DNA from: Hyphomicrobiales bacterium
GTDB taxonomy: Bacteria; Pseudomonadota; Alphaproteobacteria; Rhizobiales; Beijerinckiaceae
Length of the DNA stretch: 64,000 nt
Assembly: GCA_026400535.1 (NCBI GenBank)
Contig: JAPLOU010000038.1
Coordinates: 22,706-86,705, forward strand
Direction of reading: 5' to 3'
Part shown: one piece after another, positions 18,468 through 29,812 of the stretch
Layout of the letters: each line of letters starts with the position of its first letter
How positions within the stretch are numbered: position 1 is the first letter of the stretch
Translations under genes and position numbers: made by a program
The notes under the pieces: generated by a model
What the model was told of the DNA's origin: nothing
The model's database searches: none
What the model saw: only the letters and a program-made list of their open reading frames with translations

Positions 18468-20765
18468 ATGGCCAAGAGCAACCTGTCAGCAGATCTGCGC
18501 TCGGGGGCGCTCGTCTATCACCAGAGCCCGCGCCCCGGGAAGCTCGAGATCCAGGCGACCAAGCCGCTCGGCAACCAGCGCGATCTGGCGCTGGCCTATT
18601 CACCCGGCGTCGCAGCAGCCTGCGAAGCGATCGTCGACGATCCGGCCAACGCGGCCGAGATGACCATCCGCCAGAACCTCGTCGGCGTGATCACCAACGG
18701 AACAGCCGTGCTCGGCCTTGGCGACATCGGCCCGCTCGCTTCCAAGCCGGTGATGGAGGGCAAAGCCGTCCTGTTCAAGAAATTCGCCGGCATCGACGTG
18801 TTCGACATTGAGGTCGATCAGAAGGATGTCGACAGGTTTGTCGAGGTCGTCGCGGCGCTTGAGCCGACCTTCGGCGGCATCAATCTTGAGGACATCAAGG
18901 GCCCGGAATGCTTCGACATCGAGGAGAAACTGAAAGCCCGCATGGGCATTCCGGTGTTCCACGACGACCAGCATGGCACTGCGATCATCGTTGCCGCGGC
19001 CGTCACCAACGGGCTCGCGATCGCGAACAAGGCCCTCCCTGATGTGAAAATCGTGGTCTCGGGCGCGGGCGCCGCTGCGCTGGCCTGCCTCAACCTTCTC
19101 GTCCGCCTCGGCGCGTCGGTCGGCAAGATCTGGGTCACCGATCTCGAAGGCCTCGTCTACAAGGGCCGCCCGGTGCTGATGGACCGCTGGAAGGATGTCT
19201 ACGCGCAGGACACCGACAAGCGCAGGCTGGCGGAGGTGATCGAGGGCGCGGACATCTTCCTTGGCCTTTCCGCCGCCAATGTGCTGAAGCCCGAGATGAC
19301 GACGATGATGGCGCGCCGCCCGCTCATCCTGGCGCTGGCCAATCCGAATCCCGAGATCATGCCGGAAGAGGCGCTGAAAGTACGGCCAGACGCCATGATC
19401 TGCACGGGCCGCTCGGACTATCCCAACCAGGTCAACAACGTCCTGTGCTTCCCCTACATCTTTCGTGGCGCGCTCGACTGCGGGGCGACCACCATCAACG
19501 AGGAGATGAAGGTGGCCGCCGTCCGGGCCATCGCCACGCTCGCCCGCGAAGCGCCATCGGACATCGCCGCGCGCGCCTATGGCGGCGAGCAGCGCACCTT
19601 CGGCGACGCCTCCTTGATCCCCAACCCGTTCGATCCGCGCCTGATCATGCGCATCGCACCGGCGGTGGCGGAGGCCGCGATGGCCACCGGCGTCGCCAAG
19701 AAGCCGATCGCCGACATGGACGCCTACCGCGAGCGATTGTCGCGCTTCGTCTTCCGCTCCGGCTTCATCATGAAGCCCCTGTTTGCGCAGGCGAAAGCCG
19801 AGCCCAAGCGTGTGATCTATGCCGAGGGCGAGGACGAGCGCGTGCTGCGGGCGGCACAGGTCGTGCTCGAAGAGGGCATGGCGGTGCCGATCCTGATCGG
19901 ACGGCCGTCCGTGGTCGATGCCCGCATCACGCGGTTCGGCCTCAGCATCAAGGCCGGACGCGACTTCGAACTGGTCAACCCCGAGGATGATCCGCGCTAC
20001 CGCGATTATGTGCAAAGCTACCTCGACATCGCCGGCCGACGCGGCGTGACGCCGGACGCCGCACGCGCGCTCGTGCGCACCAACAACACCGTCATCGCGG
20101 CGCTGGCGGTGGCGCGCGGTGAGGCGGATGCGATGATCACCGGGCTCGAAGGCCGCTTCATGAGCCACCTGCGTCATATCCGCGACATCATCGGCACCGC
20201 GCCCGGGGTGCGCGACCTCTCGGCGATGACGCTGATCGTCACCACCAAGGGCGCCTACTTCCTGACCGATACGCACCTGAAAGCCGATCCGACCGCCGAG
20301 GAGCTGGCCGACGCCACCTTGCTGGCGGCCGAACATGTGGCCCGCTTCGGCATGGAGCCGAAAGTGGCGCTGCTCTCGCACTCCGACTTTGGCGCGTCCG
20401 ACACCCTGTCGTCGCTCAAGATGCGCAAGGCGACCGCGCTGATCAACGAGCGCGCGCCGACGCTGGAATGCGATGGCGAGATGGAGGCGGACACGGCTTT
20501 CTCGGCCATGATCCGGGAGCGGGTGCTGCCCTCGTCCAAACTCAAGGGCGAGGCGAACCTGCTGGTGTTCCCCAACCTCGATGCCGCCAATATCGCCTAC
20601 CAGTTCGCCAAGATGCTGAGCGATGCGCTGCCGGTCGGCCCGATCCTGCTCGGGGCGGCCAAGCCGGCCCATATCCTGACCGGCTCCGCCACCTCGCGCG
20701 GCGTTGTCAACATGACGGCGTTGGCTGTCGTGGAGGCACAGGATGTGGCACGGGCACGCGCCTGA
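18468..20765 (+). CDS. maeB: NADP-dependent malic enzyme with C-terminal PTA-like domain
   Basis: 765 residues, the length of MaeB-type two-domain enzymes. Oxidative decarboxylation of malate to pyruvate with NADP+ links the TCA cycle to gluconeogenesis and NADPH supply. The malic domain includes [26 protein letters not shown] (metal and substrate site) and the nucleotide fold [16 protein letters not shown]. Residues from about 430 on form a phosphotransacetylase-like domain ([35 protein letters not shown]) that in related enzymes gives oligomerisation and acetyl-CoA sensing. The ribosome site GGGGGAAAAGG is close to the ATG. It is a single-gene unit. Confidence 0.96.
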   Translation: MAKSNLSADLRSGALVYHQSPRPGKLEIQATKPLGNQRDLALAYSPGVAAACEAIVDDPANAAEMTIRQNLVGVITNGTAVLGLGDIGPLASKPVMEGKAVLFKKFAGIDVFDIEVDQKDVDRFVEVVAALEPTFGGINLEDIKGPECFDIEEKLKARMGIPVFHDDQHGTAIIVAAAVTNGLAIANKALPDVKIVVSGAGAAALACLNLLVRLGASVGKIWVTDLEGLVYKGRPVLMDRWKDVYAQDTDKRRLAEVIEGADIFLGLSAANVLKPEMTTMMARRPLILALANPNPEIMPEEALKVRPDAMICTGRSDYPNQVNNVLCFPYIFRGALDCGATTINEEMKVAAVRAIATLAREAPSDIAARAYGGEQRTFGDASLIPNPFDPRLIMRIAPAVAEAAMATGVAKKPIADMDAYRERLSRFVFRSGFIMKPLFAQAKAEPKRVIYAEGEDERVLRAAQVVLEEGMAVPILIGRPSVVDARITRFGLSIKAGRDFELVNPEDDPRYRDYVQSYLDIAGRRGVTPDAARALVRTNNTVIAALAVARGEADAMITGLEGRFMSHLRHIRDIIGTAPGVRDLSAMTLIVTTKGAYFLTDTHLKADPTAEELADATLLAAEHVARFGMEPKVALLSHSDFGASDTLSSLKMRKATALINERAPTLECDGEMEADTAFSAMIRERVLPSSKLKGEANLLVFPNLDAANIAYQFAKMLSDALPVGPILLGAAKPAHILTGSATSRGVVNMTALAVVEAQDVARARA

Positions 20766-20897
20766 GCGGAGCAAGCAGGGCGCAAGAAGGCCAAGATAGC
20801 CAAGGATCCAGTCGGCTTGACGTCATGAGCCAGCGCGCCATCTCCCTGGCGTCCGCTTCCATCATCTGAGCTTATCTTGCCATACCGGAGCCTGCCC

Positions 20898-21251
20898 ATG
20901 GTCATCGCACGCCGCATCGTCGTTGCAGCCGCACTGCTTGCAGCCCCTGCCGTGGCCCTCGCCCACCATGGCTGGGGCGGGTTCGATACCGCGAAAGTGC
21001 TCGACCATACGGGTCTGATCGCCCGCTCGACCTATGCCAACCCGCATGGCACCCTGTTCATGGCCAAGGATGGCCGCGAGATGACCATTGAGCTTGCGCC
21101 CGTCAGCCGCATGGAAGCGCGCGGGCTGAAATCCGATGATGTCGCGCCCGGCAAATCCGTGCGGGTCTACGCCTACCAGAACGTCGGGAACCCGAACGTC
21201 TACCGGGCCGAATGGGTCGAGGTCGGCGGCAAGCGCATCGAGCTGCGCTGA
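20898..21251 (+). CDS. Small exported DUF6152-like protein
   Basis: 117 residues with a Sec signal (MVIARRIVVAAALLAAPAVA then LAHHG). The mature part, HHGWGGFDTAKVLDHTG, then YANPHGTLFM, matches DUF6152, a short periplasmic family with a conserved N-terminal His-His. The His-rich N-terminus could bind a metal, which is only inference. I chose the ATG at 20898, with GGAG 7 bases upstream; an in-frame ATG at 20877 would lengthen the signal peptide. It is convergent with, and only a few bases from, the membrane protein gene at 21255, and both may belong to an envelope function since DUF6152 and DUF6644 genes are often neighbours. Confidence 0.8.
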   Translation: MVIARRIVVAAALLAAPAVALAHHGWGGFDTAKVLDHTGLIARSTYANPHGTLFMAKDGREMTIELAPVSRMEARGLKSDDVAPGKSVRVYAYQNVGNPNVYRAEWVEVGGKRIELR

Positions 21252-21254
21252 CTC

Positions 21255-21725
21255 TCAGACGAAGGCGATCCAGCGGCCGAGAAGCAGGGCGCTCAGCCAG
21301 AGGATCAGCGAAGCGCCACCCGCCAGGGTCGCAGACCGGCCCGAGATGGCAAGGGCGAGGCCCACACGGCGCGCCTGCCATTCGAAGCCCAGCGCATTGC
21401 CGAGCCCGGCGGCGATCACCAGCAGCTTGATCTGCATGGCCGGATTGGCCGCGTATTCGACCGGCTTGGCTGCGAACAGCAGAACTCCCGTCACCACAAG
21501 CAACAGCACACCCAGCGTCGCAGCATGCCTCAGGATCGCAAGCGCAGCGAGATCAAGGCGGCGCAACAGGCCGAGCAGCCTAAGGTCGACCAGCGCGATC
21601 GGCCCGAGCAGCAGCGCGATGCCGAGCACATGTATCGCGGATGTGACCGCGTAGATGATGGATGAGTGCGTGACGCCCGTCATGAGGCCGAGCACGGCGA
21701 GCGCATGGAGCAAAGCATCGATCAT
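21255..21725 (-). CDS. Integral membrane protein (DUF6644-like)
   Basis: About 156 residues with four hydrophobic segments: VTSAIHVLGIALLLGPIAL, ATLGVLLLVVTGVLLFA, IKLLVIAAGLGNALGF and LILWLSALLLGRWIAF. IHVLGIALLLGPIALVDLRL is the characteristic block of DUF6644/DUF2214-like proteins and includes a His in the second helix. I chose the ATG at 21725 (MIDALLHALAVLG), which matches the family N-terminus; a GTG at 21791 would add 22 polar residues. Function unknown. It lies 3 bases from the end of the convergent DUF6152-like gene and is divergent from the peptide-transporter operon. Confidence 0.75.
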   Translation of the reverse strand: MIDALLHALAVLGLMTGVTHSSIIYAVTSAIHVLGIALLLGPIALVDLRLLGLLRRLDLAALAILRHAATLGVLLLVVTGVLLFAAKPVEYAANPAMQIKLLVIAAGLGNALGFEWQARRVGLALAISGRSATLAGGASLILWLSALLLGRWIAFV

Positions 21726-21895
21726 GACCGCAGTGATGTCGCGAATTCCGGTCAGGCGCAACCAGCGGCAATGCGCCGCGAGACTGTTCACATCCTGGCC
21801 ACTGTGCCCCTACTGGGCCCCTTTGCATGGTCGCCATGCCGCGTCATAATGCCTGTCAATGCAAGGTCGGGTCTTCCGGCAGCCAGGAGGGTATC

Positions 21896-23503
21896 ATGTC
21901 CAGTCGATTGTTCGTGAAAGCAGCCATTGCCGGGTTCATGCTGGCCAGCAGCCCGCTGGCGGCCCTGCCGGCCTTCGCGCAGGTTGTCTACAACCGCGGG
22001 CAGGAAGCCGACCCGGAGACGCTCGATCCGCAGAAGATCTCGACCTCCGCGGAATTCCACATCATGCGCGACCTCTTCGAGGGCCTGATCATCCACAACG
22101 GCGAGGGCAAGGTGGCGGCAGGCGTCGCGGAAAGCTGGATCGCATCGGCGGATGGCCTGACCTACACCTTCAAGCTCAAAGCCAATGCCAAGTGGTCGAA
22201 TGGCGATCCGGTCAAGGCCAGCGACTTCGTCTTCGCCTGGCGCCGTGCCGCGGCCCCCGAGACCGGCGCGAAATACACCAACGTGCTGTATCCCGTGAAG
22301 GGCATGGAGGCCGTGCACAAGGGTACCGCCGGCGCAAGGCCGGAGGACATCGGCATCAAGGCCGTGGATGACCGCACGCTCGAGGTGACCCTGTCGGGCC
22401 CGACGCCGTACTTCGTGGAGCTGATGACACTTCCGGTGGCCGGGCCGCTGCATCAGGCTTCCGTCACCCAGCATGGCACCAATTTCGTCAAGCCGGAGAA
22501 CCTCGTCTCGAACGGTGCCTATCGCCTGCGTGACTTCACCCCCGGCGCACAGACGTCGCTGGTCAAGAACCCGCAATTCCATGATGCGGCGAATGTGAAG
22601 ATCGACCAGGTCAATTTCATTCCGCTGTCGGATTCCGCTGCGGCCGCACGCCGGTTCCAGGCCGGCGAGATCCTGTCGACCGTCAACATCCCGGCCAACC
22701 AGATCAAGACCCTTCGCCAGCAGCTTGGCGCGCAGGTCTCCGTCACCCCGCAGCTGGGTACCTGGTACCTCACCTTCAACCAGGACAAGCCGCCCTTCAA
22801 CGATGCGCGCGTGCGCCGTGCCCTCTCGATGGTTCTGGACCGCGAGTTCATCGCCGATCAGGTCTGGAACGGCTCGATGCTGCCGGGCTACTCCTTCGTG
22901 CCGCCTGGCACCAACAACTACGGGGCGCAGATCGAACTGAGCTTCAAGAACCAGTCCGTGATCGACCGCGAGGAAGCGGCCAGGAAGTTGCTGGCGGAAG
23001 CGGGATTTGGTTCGGCCAAGCCGCTCAAGGTCGAGTACCGCTTCAACATGAGCCCGGAGAACCAGGCGACGTTTGTGGCGATTGCCGACCAGTGGAAGGC
23101 GATCGGCGTCGAAACCACCCCGATCTCGACCGATGGCCGCACGCACTTCGCCTTCCTGCGTGACCGCGGCGCCTATGACGTCGCCCGCGCCGGCTGGATT
23201 GCCGACTACAACGACCCTCAGAACTTCCTGTTCCTGCTCGAGTCGGCCGCCATTCCGGGCCTCAACTATGCCCGCTGGTCGAACCCGCACTATGATGACC
23301 TGATGAGGCGCGCCGCCGCCGAGATCGACCTTGGCAAGCGCGCGGCCCTGATGGGCGAGGCGGAGAAGATCCTGCTGCACGAAGCGCCCTACACGCCGGT
23401 GCTGTTCTTCACCAACCGCAACCTGATCTCGCCCAAGCTGGACGGTTTCACGCCCAATCCGCGCGCCAGCAACCCGACCAGGTTCATGTCGATCAAGGGG
23501 TGA
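21896..23503 (+). CDS. oppA: Oligopeptide ABC transporter, periplasmic substrate-binding protein
   Basis: 535 residues, family 5 extracellular solute-binding protein. A Sec signal ends near ALPAFAQ, and the mature start VVYNRGQEADPETLDPQK is typical of OppA/MppA proteins. Other family blocks are FKLKANAKWSNGDPVKASDFVFAWRR, TWYLTFNQDKPPFND and AGWIADYNDPQNFLFL. It captures peptides in the periplasm and passes them to the permeases encoded downstream. AGGAGG lies 5 bases before the ATG at 21896. About 200 bases with no ORF separate it from the first permease gene, more than in the rest of the operon. Which peptide it binds cannot be told; oppA is used in the broad sense. Confidence 0.92.
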   Translation: MSSRLFVKAAIAGFMLASSPLAALPAFAQVVYNRGQEADPETLDPQKISTSAEFHIMRDLFEGLIIHNGEGKVAAGVAESWIASADGLTYTFKLKANAKWSNGDPVKASDFVFAWRRAAAPETGAKYTNVLYPVKGMEAVHKGTAGARPEDIGIKAVDDRTLEVTLSGPTPYFVELMTLPVAGPLHQASVTQHGTNFVKPENLVSNGAYRLRDFTPGAQTSLVKNPQFHDAANVKIDQVNFIPLSDSAAAARRFQAGEILSTVNIPANQIKTLRQQLGAQVSVTPQLGTWYLTFNQDKPPFNDARVRRALSMVLDREFIADQVWNGSMLPGYSFVPPGTNNYGAQIELSFKNQSVIDREEAARKLLAEAGFGSAKPLKVEYRFNMSPENQATFVAIADQWKAIGVETTPISTDGRTHFAFLRDRGAYDVARAGWIADYNDPQNFLFLLESAAIPGLNYARWSNPHYDDLMRRAAAEIDLGKRAALMGEAEKILLHEAPYTPVLFFTNRNLISPKLDGFTPNPRASNPTRFMSIKG

Positions 23504-23701
23504 GCCGGGTGGTGCACCCAGCGCATGTCCGGGGCGAAGCAGCGTCAGCGAATGCGAACCCGGAAACCAGCGCATGTGCTGTGAGCGAAGCGAACACCCG
23601 ATGACAGTCCGCGCGCTTCGCGCAAGGCGATGGCCGGACCTGGGGTTCCTCCGGCGGACGAGCCGCCTGCGGCGCCGGAGCCGCGCTGGCGGCAGGCTGC
23701 C

Positions 23702-24625
23702 ATGCTGAGCTACATCCTGCGCCGCCTCGTCTCCGCACTGCCGACCCTTTTTGTGGTCGTGACCTTGTCGTTCTTCCTGATCCGCCTCGCGCCGGGCGGG
23801 CCGTTCGATCTCGAACAGCCGCTCGAAGCCAAGGTGATGGAGAACCTCAACCGCATCTACAAGCTCGACCGGCCGCTGATCGAACAGTACTGGCTCTACC
23901 TCAGCCACCTCGCGACGGGTGATTTCGGACCGTCCTTTTATGCGCGCGACTTCACCGTCGCGGAGCTCCTGTCGCGCGGTCTGCCGGTGTCGATCACGAT
24001 TGGCGGGCTGGCGCTCCTGCTGGCGCTGGTGATCGGCATCGCGCTCGGCACCATCGCCGCCTTCCGCCAGAACCATGCCGCCGACTATTCGGTGATGGTA
24101 TTCGCCACGTTCGGCATCACGATTCCAACCTTCGTGGTCGCGCCGGTGCTGCAGATCGTGTTTGGGCTGGTGCTGGCCTGGCTGCCGGTCGGCGGCTGGA
24201 ACAACGGGCATGTGCGCAATCTGGTCCTGCCCGTGGTCGCGCTCGCCCTGCCGCAGATCGCCGTGGTGGCCCGCATGATCCGCGCCTCGATGATCGAGGC
24301 GTTGCGCTCCAACCATATCCGCACCCTGCGCAGCCTGGGCCTGCCGCGCAGCACCATCGCGCTGCATGCACTGCGCGGGGCGATGCTGCCTGTCGTGTCC
24401 TATATGGGGCCGGCGGCGGCGGCACTGCTGACGGGCTCGGTGGTGATCGAGACGATCTTCGGCCTGCCCGGCGTCGGCCGCTATTTCGTCGAGGGGGCGC
24501 TCAACCGGGATTACACGCTGGTGATGGGCACGGTCGTCATGGTCGCCGTGTTCGTGCTGGTCTTCAACCTGATCGTTGACATCCTCTACGCACTGCTCGA
24601 CCCGCGCGTCAGGTACGACACATGA
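23702..24625 (+). CDS. oppB: Oligopeptide ABC transporter permease (OppB type)
   Basis: 307 residues, six predicted transmembrane helices; the first is VSALPTLFVVVTLSFFLIRL. The permease motif for ATPase contact is in the C-terminal half, ALRSNHIRTLRSLGLPRSTI (EAA-loop type), and VSYMGPAAAALLTGSVVIE and IFGLPGVGRYFVEGALNRD are strong OppB/DppB signatures. It forms the inner-membrane channel with OppC. I chose ATG 23702 (MLSYILRRL), the normal family start; an extension to 23630 is proline-rich and unlike the family. Its last codons overlap the next gene by 4 bases (ATGA). Confidence 0.93.
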   Translation: MLSYILRRLVSALPTLFVVVTLSFFLIRLAPGGPFDLEQPLEAKVMENLNRIYKLDRPLIEQYWLYLSHLATGDFGPSFYARDFTVAELLSRGLPVSITIGGLALLLALVIGIALGTIAAFRQNHAADYSVMVFATFGITIPTFVVAPVLQIVFGLVLAWLPVGGWNNGHVRNLVLPVVALALPQIAVVARMIRASMIEALRSNHIRTLRSLGLPRSTIALHALRGAMLPVVSYMGPAAAALLTGSVVIETIFGLPGVGRYFVEGALNRDYTLVMGTVVMVAVFVLVFNLIVDILYALLDPRVRYDT

Positions 24626-25739
24626 GCGAGACCCTTGCTGCTCCCGTCACGGTCAGCCGCTCGCTCTGGGCCGATGCGCGCATCCGCCTGTTCCGGAACA
24701 AGGCTGCCGTCACCAGCCTGTTTGTCCTGACCTTCATGGGAGTTCTGGCCATTTTCGGGCCGATGTTCTCGCCGCACCAGTATGAGCGTGTCTACACCGC
24801 GTATGTGCGCGTGCCAGCGAGCCTGTCGGCCTATCCCAAGCCCGATCAGATCGCGCCCGCCGTCGAGCGCATCGCGGCCCGCATGCGCGCGCAGATCGAC
24901 AGACAGCAGATCATCGGCGGCTCGGTGCGCGTGACGCTGGTCAGCCCGCGCGCTATCGACGAGCGCAACCTCGCCTTCTTCGGCCGCTCGGACCTGTTCC
25001 AGGGCGCGAACGTGATCGAGCGGGCGGATGAGGGCAAGAAACTCGTGATCGACGCGCCCATCCGCTGGCGGACCTTTCTGTTCGGCACGGACGGCAATGG
25101 CCGCGACCTCTTCACCCGCACACTGATTGCGGGCCGGGTCTCGCTCGCCATCGGCCTGCTCGCCACCGGCGTCGCGCTGCTGATCGGCGTGATCTATGGC
25201 GCGACGGCGGGCTATCTCGGCGGGCGCATCGACACGGTGATGATGCGCGTCGTCGACATCCTCTACGCCCTGCCCTTCATCTTTTTTGTCATCATGCTGG
25301 TGGTATTCTTCGGGCGGAACTTCATCTTGATGTTCCTCGCGGTCGGCGCCATCGAATGGCTCGACATGGCCCGGATCGTGCGCGGGCAGACGCTGTCGAT
25401 CAAGCGGCAGGAATATGTGCAGGCGGCAGAAGCGCTCGGCGTGACGTCGGGCGGCATCCTCAAGCGCCACGTCATCCCCAACACGCTCGGGCCAGTGGTG
25501 GTCTTCATGACGCTGCTCGTGCCGAAGGTGATCCTGCTCGAAAGCTTCCTGTCCTTCCTCGGTCTTGGCGTGCAGGAACCGATGACGAGTTGGGGCGTGC
25601 TGATCGCGGATGGCGCCCGCAACATCCAGAATGCCGGGTGGCTGCTGTTTTTCCCGGCGCTGTTCCTCGTCTCGACATTGTTCGCGCTGAATTTCCTCGG
25701 CGACGGCCTGCGTGATGCGCTCGATCCGAAGGACCGGTG

Positions 25740-25740
<1 letters not shown>
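24622..25740 (+). CDS. oppC: Oligopeptide ABC transporter permease (OppC type) with long periplasmic insert
   Basis: 372 residues, longer than the usual 290-310 for OppC. After the first transmembrane helix (LFVLTFMGVLAIFGPMF) an insert of about 95 residues (YTAYVRVPASLSAYPK to KLVIDAPIRWR) precedes the standard block FLFGTDGNGRDLFTR. The rest is typical: GATAGYLGGRIDTVMMR, YVQAAEALGVTSGGILKRHV (EAA loop) and ESFLSFLGLGVQEPM. It pairs with OppB. The insert is predicted periplasmic and could contact the binding protein. The gene overlaps its upstream and downstream neighbours by 4 and 1 bases. Confidence 0.92.
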
Positions 25741-27329
<1,589 letters not shown>

Positions 27330-27457
27330 GGTGTGGCCATCCCCATCCTGGGGCCCGTCAAAGGCTGAGGATCGTGGGTTTCGCTCTGTTTTCCAGCAAC
27401 CCTTGACCCCGGACCCCGATCCCGCGACCTTGGCGGGGAACGCACACAGGAATCCCC

Positions 27458-28309
27458 ATGTCCCGCATTGTCTACGTCAACGGTGCCTATCTTCCCGAAG
27501 AAAAGGCCACCATCTCGATCTTCGATCGCGGCTTCCTCTTCGCCGACGGAATCTATGAAGTCTCCGCCGTGATCAATGGCAAGCTTGTGGATGTGGAAGC
27601 CCACATGGAGCGGCTGGAGCGGTCCTGTGCGGAAATCCGGCTCGCCTTGCCGTGGTCTCGGGCGGAGATCATCGGCATCCATCACGAACTGATGAAACGC
27701 AACGCCCTGATATCCGGCGGCATCTACCTGCAGGTGACGCGCGGCGCGGCGGATCGCAGCTTCACCTTTCCGGGTGAGGCGAAAGCCTCGCTGGTCATGT
27801 TCACCCAGGCCCGTCCGATGAACCGCGAGGTCGCGCGGGGCTACAAGCTGCTCAGCCTGCCCGACCTGCGCTGGAAACGTCGCGACATCAAGAGCGTCGG
27901 GTTGCTCGCACAGGTCCTTGCCAAGCAGGCGGCCGCCGAGGCCGGCTGCGACGAAGCGCTGATGATCGAGGATGGCGTCATTACAGAGGGCGGCTCATCA
28001 ACAGCCTGGATCGTCAAGGGCAAGACACTGATCTCGCGGCCTCTCTCCAACGCCGTCCTGCCCGGCATCACGCGCAAGGCGATGCTGACCTATCTGGCAG
28101 AAAGCGGATTTGCCTTCGAAGAACGCCCCTTCACGCTTCAGGAGGCGCTGGAGGCTGATGAGGTCATCATCAGCGCTGCAACAGCGCTGGTCATGCCCGT
28201 GACCGAGATCGACGGGCAGTCCATCGGCGGCGGGCAGCCGGGACCCGTGGCCCGCCGGCTGCGCGACATCTATTTCGACCTCGCCGAAACAGGTGGCGCG
28301 CTCGGGTGA
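27458..28309 (+). CDS. dat: D-amino-acid aminotransferase (class IV PLP enzyme)
   Basis: 283 residues. The N-terminus IVYVNGAYLPEEKATISIFD followed by RGFLFADGIYEV is a strong Dat signature. The Schiff-base lysine lies in RRDIKSVGLLAQV; downstream EGGSSTAWIVKG and LPGITRKAML are phosphate-cup blocks of fold-type IV transaminases. It should exchange amino groups between D-alanine or D-glutamate and keto acids, supplying or recycling cell-wall D-amino acids. A branched-chain or 4-amino-4-deoxychorismate activity is possible in the same fold but the N-terminal signature favours Dat. It stands 128 bases after the peptide ATPase, with no gene in between, and its stop abuts the convergent lipoprotein gene. 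Confidence 0.88.
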   Translation: MSRIVYVNGAYLPEEKATISIFDRGFLFADGIYEVSAVINGKLVDVEAHMERLERSCAEIRLALPWSRAEIIGIHHELMKRNALISGGIYLQVTRGAADRSFTFPGEAKASLVMFTQARPMNREVARGYKLLSLPDLRWKRRDIKSVGLLAQVLAKQAAAEAGCDEALMIEDGVITEGGSSTAWIVKGKTLISRPLSNAVLPGITRKAMLTYLAESGFAFEERPFTLQEALEADEVIISAATALVMPVTEIDGQSIGGGQPGPVARRLRDIYFDLAETGGALG

Positions 28310-28933
28310 CTACCTGCGGCGCCGCGCGGTCTGCGCTGCGCCCGGATTGAGCGTGACGAAGACGTCGATGTCCCCGCTCGACGCCAGAACACCGCCTGGC
28401 ACGAGGATGCCCTCCTCGACATGGAGCCAGGTGGCCTGACCCTGTCCGGCCGGCACGGTCGCGCCGACCCGCGCGTTGCGGCTTGCGATGACCTGATCGC
28501 CACGCTTCACCTCGATGCGCAGCGTCGCATTGATCGGCCCCGCAGAGCCAGCGGGTCCGACCAGCACCCGGCCTTCGGCGCCCACGCGCACGGTGACGCC
28601 GCCACCCGTGGCATTGGCGCAATCGCGGGCCACATCCGTCACGGTGATCTGCGACCGAACCGACTGGCTCTCGGCCGCCCCGAGCCGCAGCGCAGCGCCG
28701 CCCGCCGTGATCGACACCGGCGGACACTCGCGCTCCTCTTCTGCGATCACCGCAGCTGGCGGAGGCGCAGTTGTGCCGAACCGCATCAGGTTGCCCAGCG
28801 CGCTCCCGCCCGAGCCCGCCATATTGGCGGTTTCAAGCCCGCCACCGGGCAGCAGCCCGCCGCCGCAGCCGGCCAGAAACACGCCAAAGGCCGCGACTGA
28901 CAGCCGTTTTCTCATACAAGCCACCGGACGCAT
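28310..28933 (-). CDS. Putative lipoprotein of unknown function
   Basis: 207 residues from ATG 28933, which follows AAGGGTGG on the minus strand. The N-terminus carries a lipobox, FGVFLAGCGGG, after a short basic region. The mature protein begins with a low-complexity Gly/Ser/Pro linker; later blocks include ITVTDVARDCANATGGGVTV and LRIEVKRGDQVIASRN, suggesting beta-sandwich structure. Three Cys remain in the mature part, one of them the lipid anchor. I do not recognise the family. It lies 14 bases downstream of the IalB-like gene on the same strand and probably forms a two-gene operon with it, so a periplasmic role is reasonable. Confidence 0.72.
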   Translation of the reverse strand: MRPVACMRKRLSVAAFGVFLAGCGGGLLPGGGLETANMAGSGGSALGNLMRFGTTAPPPAAVIAEEERECPPVSITAGGAALRLGAAESQSVRSQITVTDVARDCANATGGGVTVRVGAEGRVLVGPAGSAGPINATLRIEVKRGDQVIASRNARVGATVPAGQGQATWLHVEEGILVPGGVLASSGDIDVFVTLNPGAAQTARRRR

Positions 28934-28947
28934 GACGACACCACCCT

Positions 28948-29463
28948 TCACGGCAAATTGTCCATTCCGTCGCCGAATCCGGCAAGGGACACCGGGATGC
29001 CGATACCCTCCTCCGGGGTCTGGAACACAATGAAAGTGGCGTTCTGACCCGCCTTCAACGCATTGATCAGGTTGTCGTCCATCACCACTTCCGCGATGCA
29101 GCCGGTATTGAGACAACGCACAAATCCGGCGCGACCCTGATCCTTCTCGTCAATCCGGAGCCCGAGGCCGGCAGGCAAGAGCACGCCGAGCGGCGACACA
29201 ACCACACGCAGGATGCGGCTGCGCTTGTCGGCGGTCTTCAGTGCGATCACCAAGAGGCTCAGGTTCGGCCGGTCTTCCGCGGCGACATTCTGCACGAGGG
29301 CACATTGCTCGGCCTGGGCGCCCGGCGGTGTCTCGCAGCGCATCTGCCAGTCACCATAGGTGGCGCGGACCACGCCCTGGGCGGAAGCCGGGCCGAAGCC
29401 GGCGAGGTTGCCGGCGGCAAAGGCCAGCACAGCGCATGCGAGCGTTCTGATGAGCGGCTTCAT
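28948..29463 (-). CDS. Invasion-associated locus B (IalB) family protein
   Basis: 171 residues. A Sec signal at the N-terminus (MKPLIRTLACAVLAFAAG) ends near GPASAQ. The mature domain contains TYGDWQMRCETPPGAQAEQC, the characteristic IalB N-terminal block, then VQNVAAEDRPNLSLLVIAL and RCLNTGCIAEVVMDD. Four Cys, two in the first block and two in the second, are placed as in the family and probably form disulfides in the periplasm. IalB was named in Bartonella for erythrocyte invasion, but homologues are widespread in free-living Hyphomicrobiales where the role is unclear. I chose ATG 29463 because it gives the signal peptide; a start at 29583 would prepend 40 polar residues. AGGA lies about 10 bases upstream. 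Confidence 0.85.
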   Translation of the reverse strand: MKPLIRTLACAVLAFAAGNLAGFGPASAQGVVRATYGDWQMRCETPPGAQAEQCALVQNVAAEDRPNLSLLVIALKTADKRSRILRVVVSPLGVLLPAGLGLRIDEKDQGRAGFVRCLNTGCIAEVVMDDNLINALKAGQNATFIVFQTPEEGIGIPVSLAGFGDGMDNLP

Positions 29464-29812
29464 GCCATGACCATCCTGCCTTGCACCGTGCCAGCCTTCC
29501 GAATCGTCTGCCGCCATGAACTGGCGCATCTGTTCGCCCCGTTCGCACCATGCGCGCACGTCGCTGTCAAGAATGATGCACAAAGCCGACCGACTTCATG
29601 CAGCGGGTGCATGTGATGGCCCATGCCGTCGCGAATGCGCACCTATGTCGCATAGGTTGGAGCAATGAGGCGATTGAAAGGCTAGCGTGCTTGTGGTCAA
29701 TGATCTAGAGCGTTTCCCGACGTCGTCAGTGAAATGCTGGTGCTCTCGCTTGGCATTCCGGCGCGGACAGCCCAGTGGGACGCCGAGTTCGATCCAAGGA
29801 GCCAAAGACACC
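29464..29812. promoter_or_regulatory. Divergent region between ialB-like gene and cox operon
   Basis: A 349-base gap with no convincing ORF. It should hold the promoters of both flanking units. A perfect 7-bp palindrome, ACCTATG-TCG-CATAGGT, lies at 29641-29657, about 155 bases before coxB; it is a candidate operator. The coxB ribosome site is AAGGAG, 11 bases before the ATG. Confidence 0.5.

Noticed and set aside
18600..20774. Long minus-strand ORF of 724 codons over maeB
   Set aside because: Exact shadow of the malic enzyme gene, rich in His, Arg and Asp as usual for antisense frames of GC-rich genes.
21788..24367. Long minus-strand ORF of 859 codons over the peptide-transporter genes
   Set aside because: It is antisense to oppA and oppB, whose products are full-length and conserved; the antisense translation has no recognisable domains and is GC-driven.
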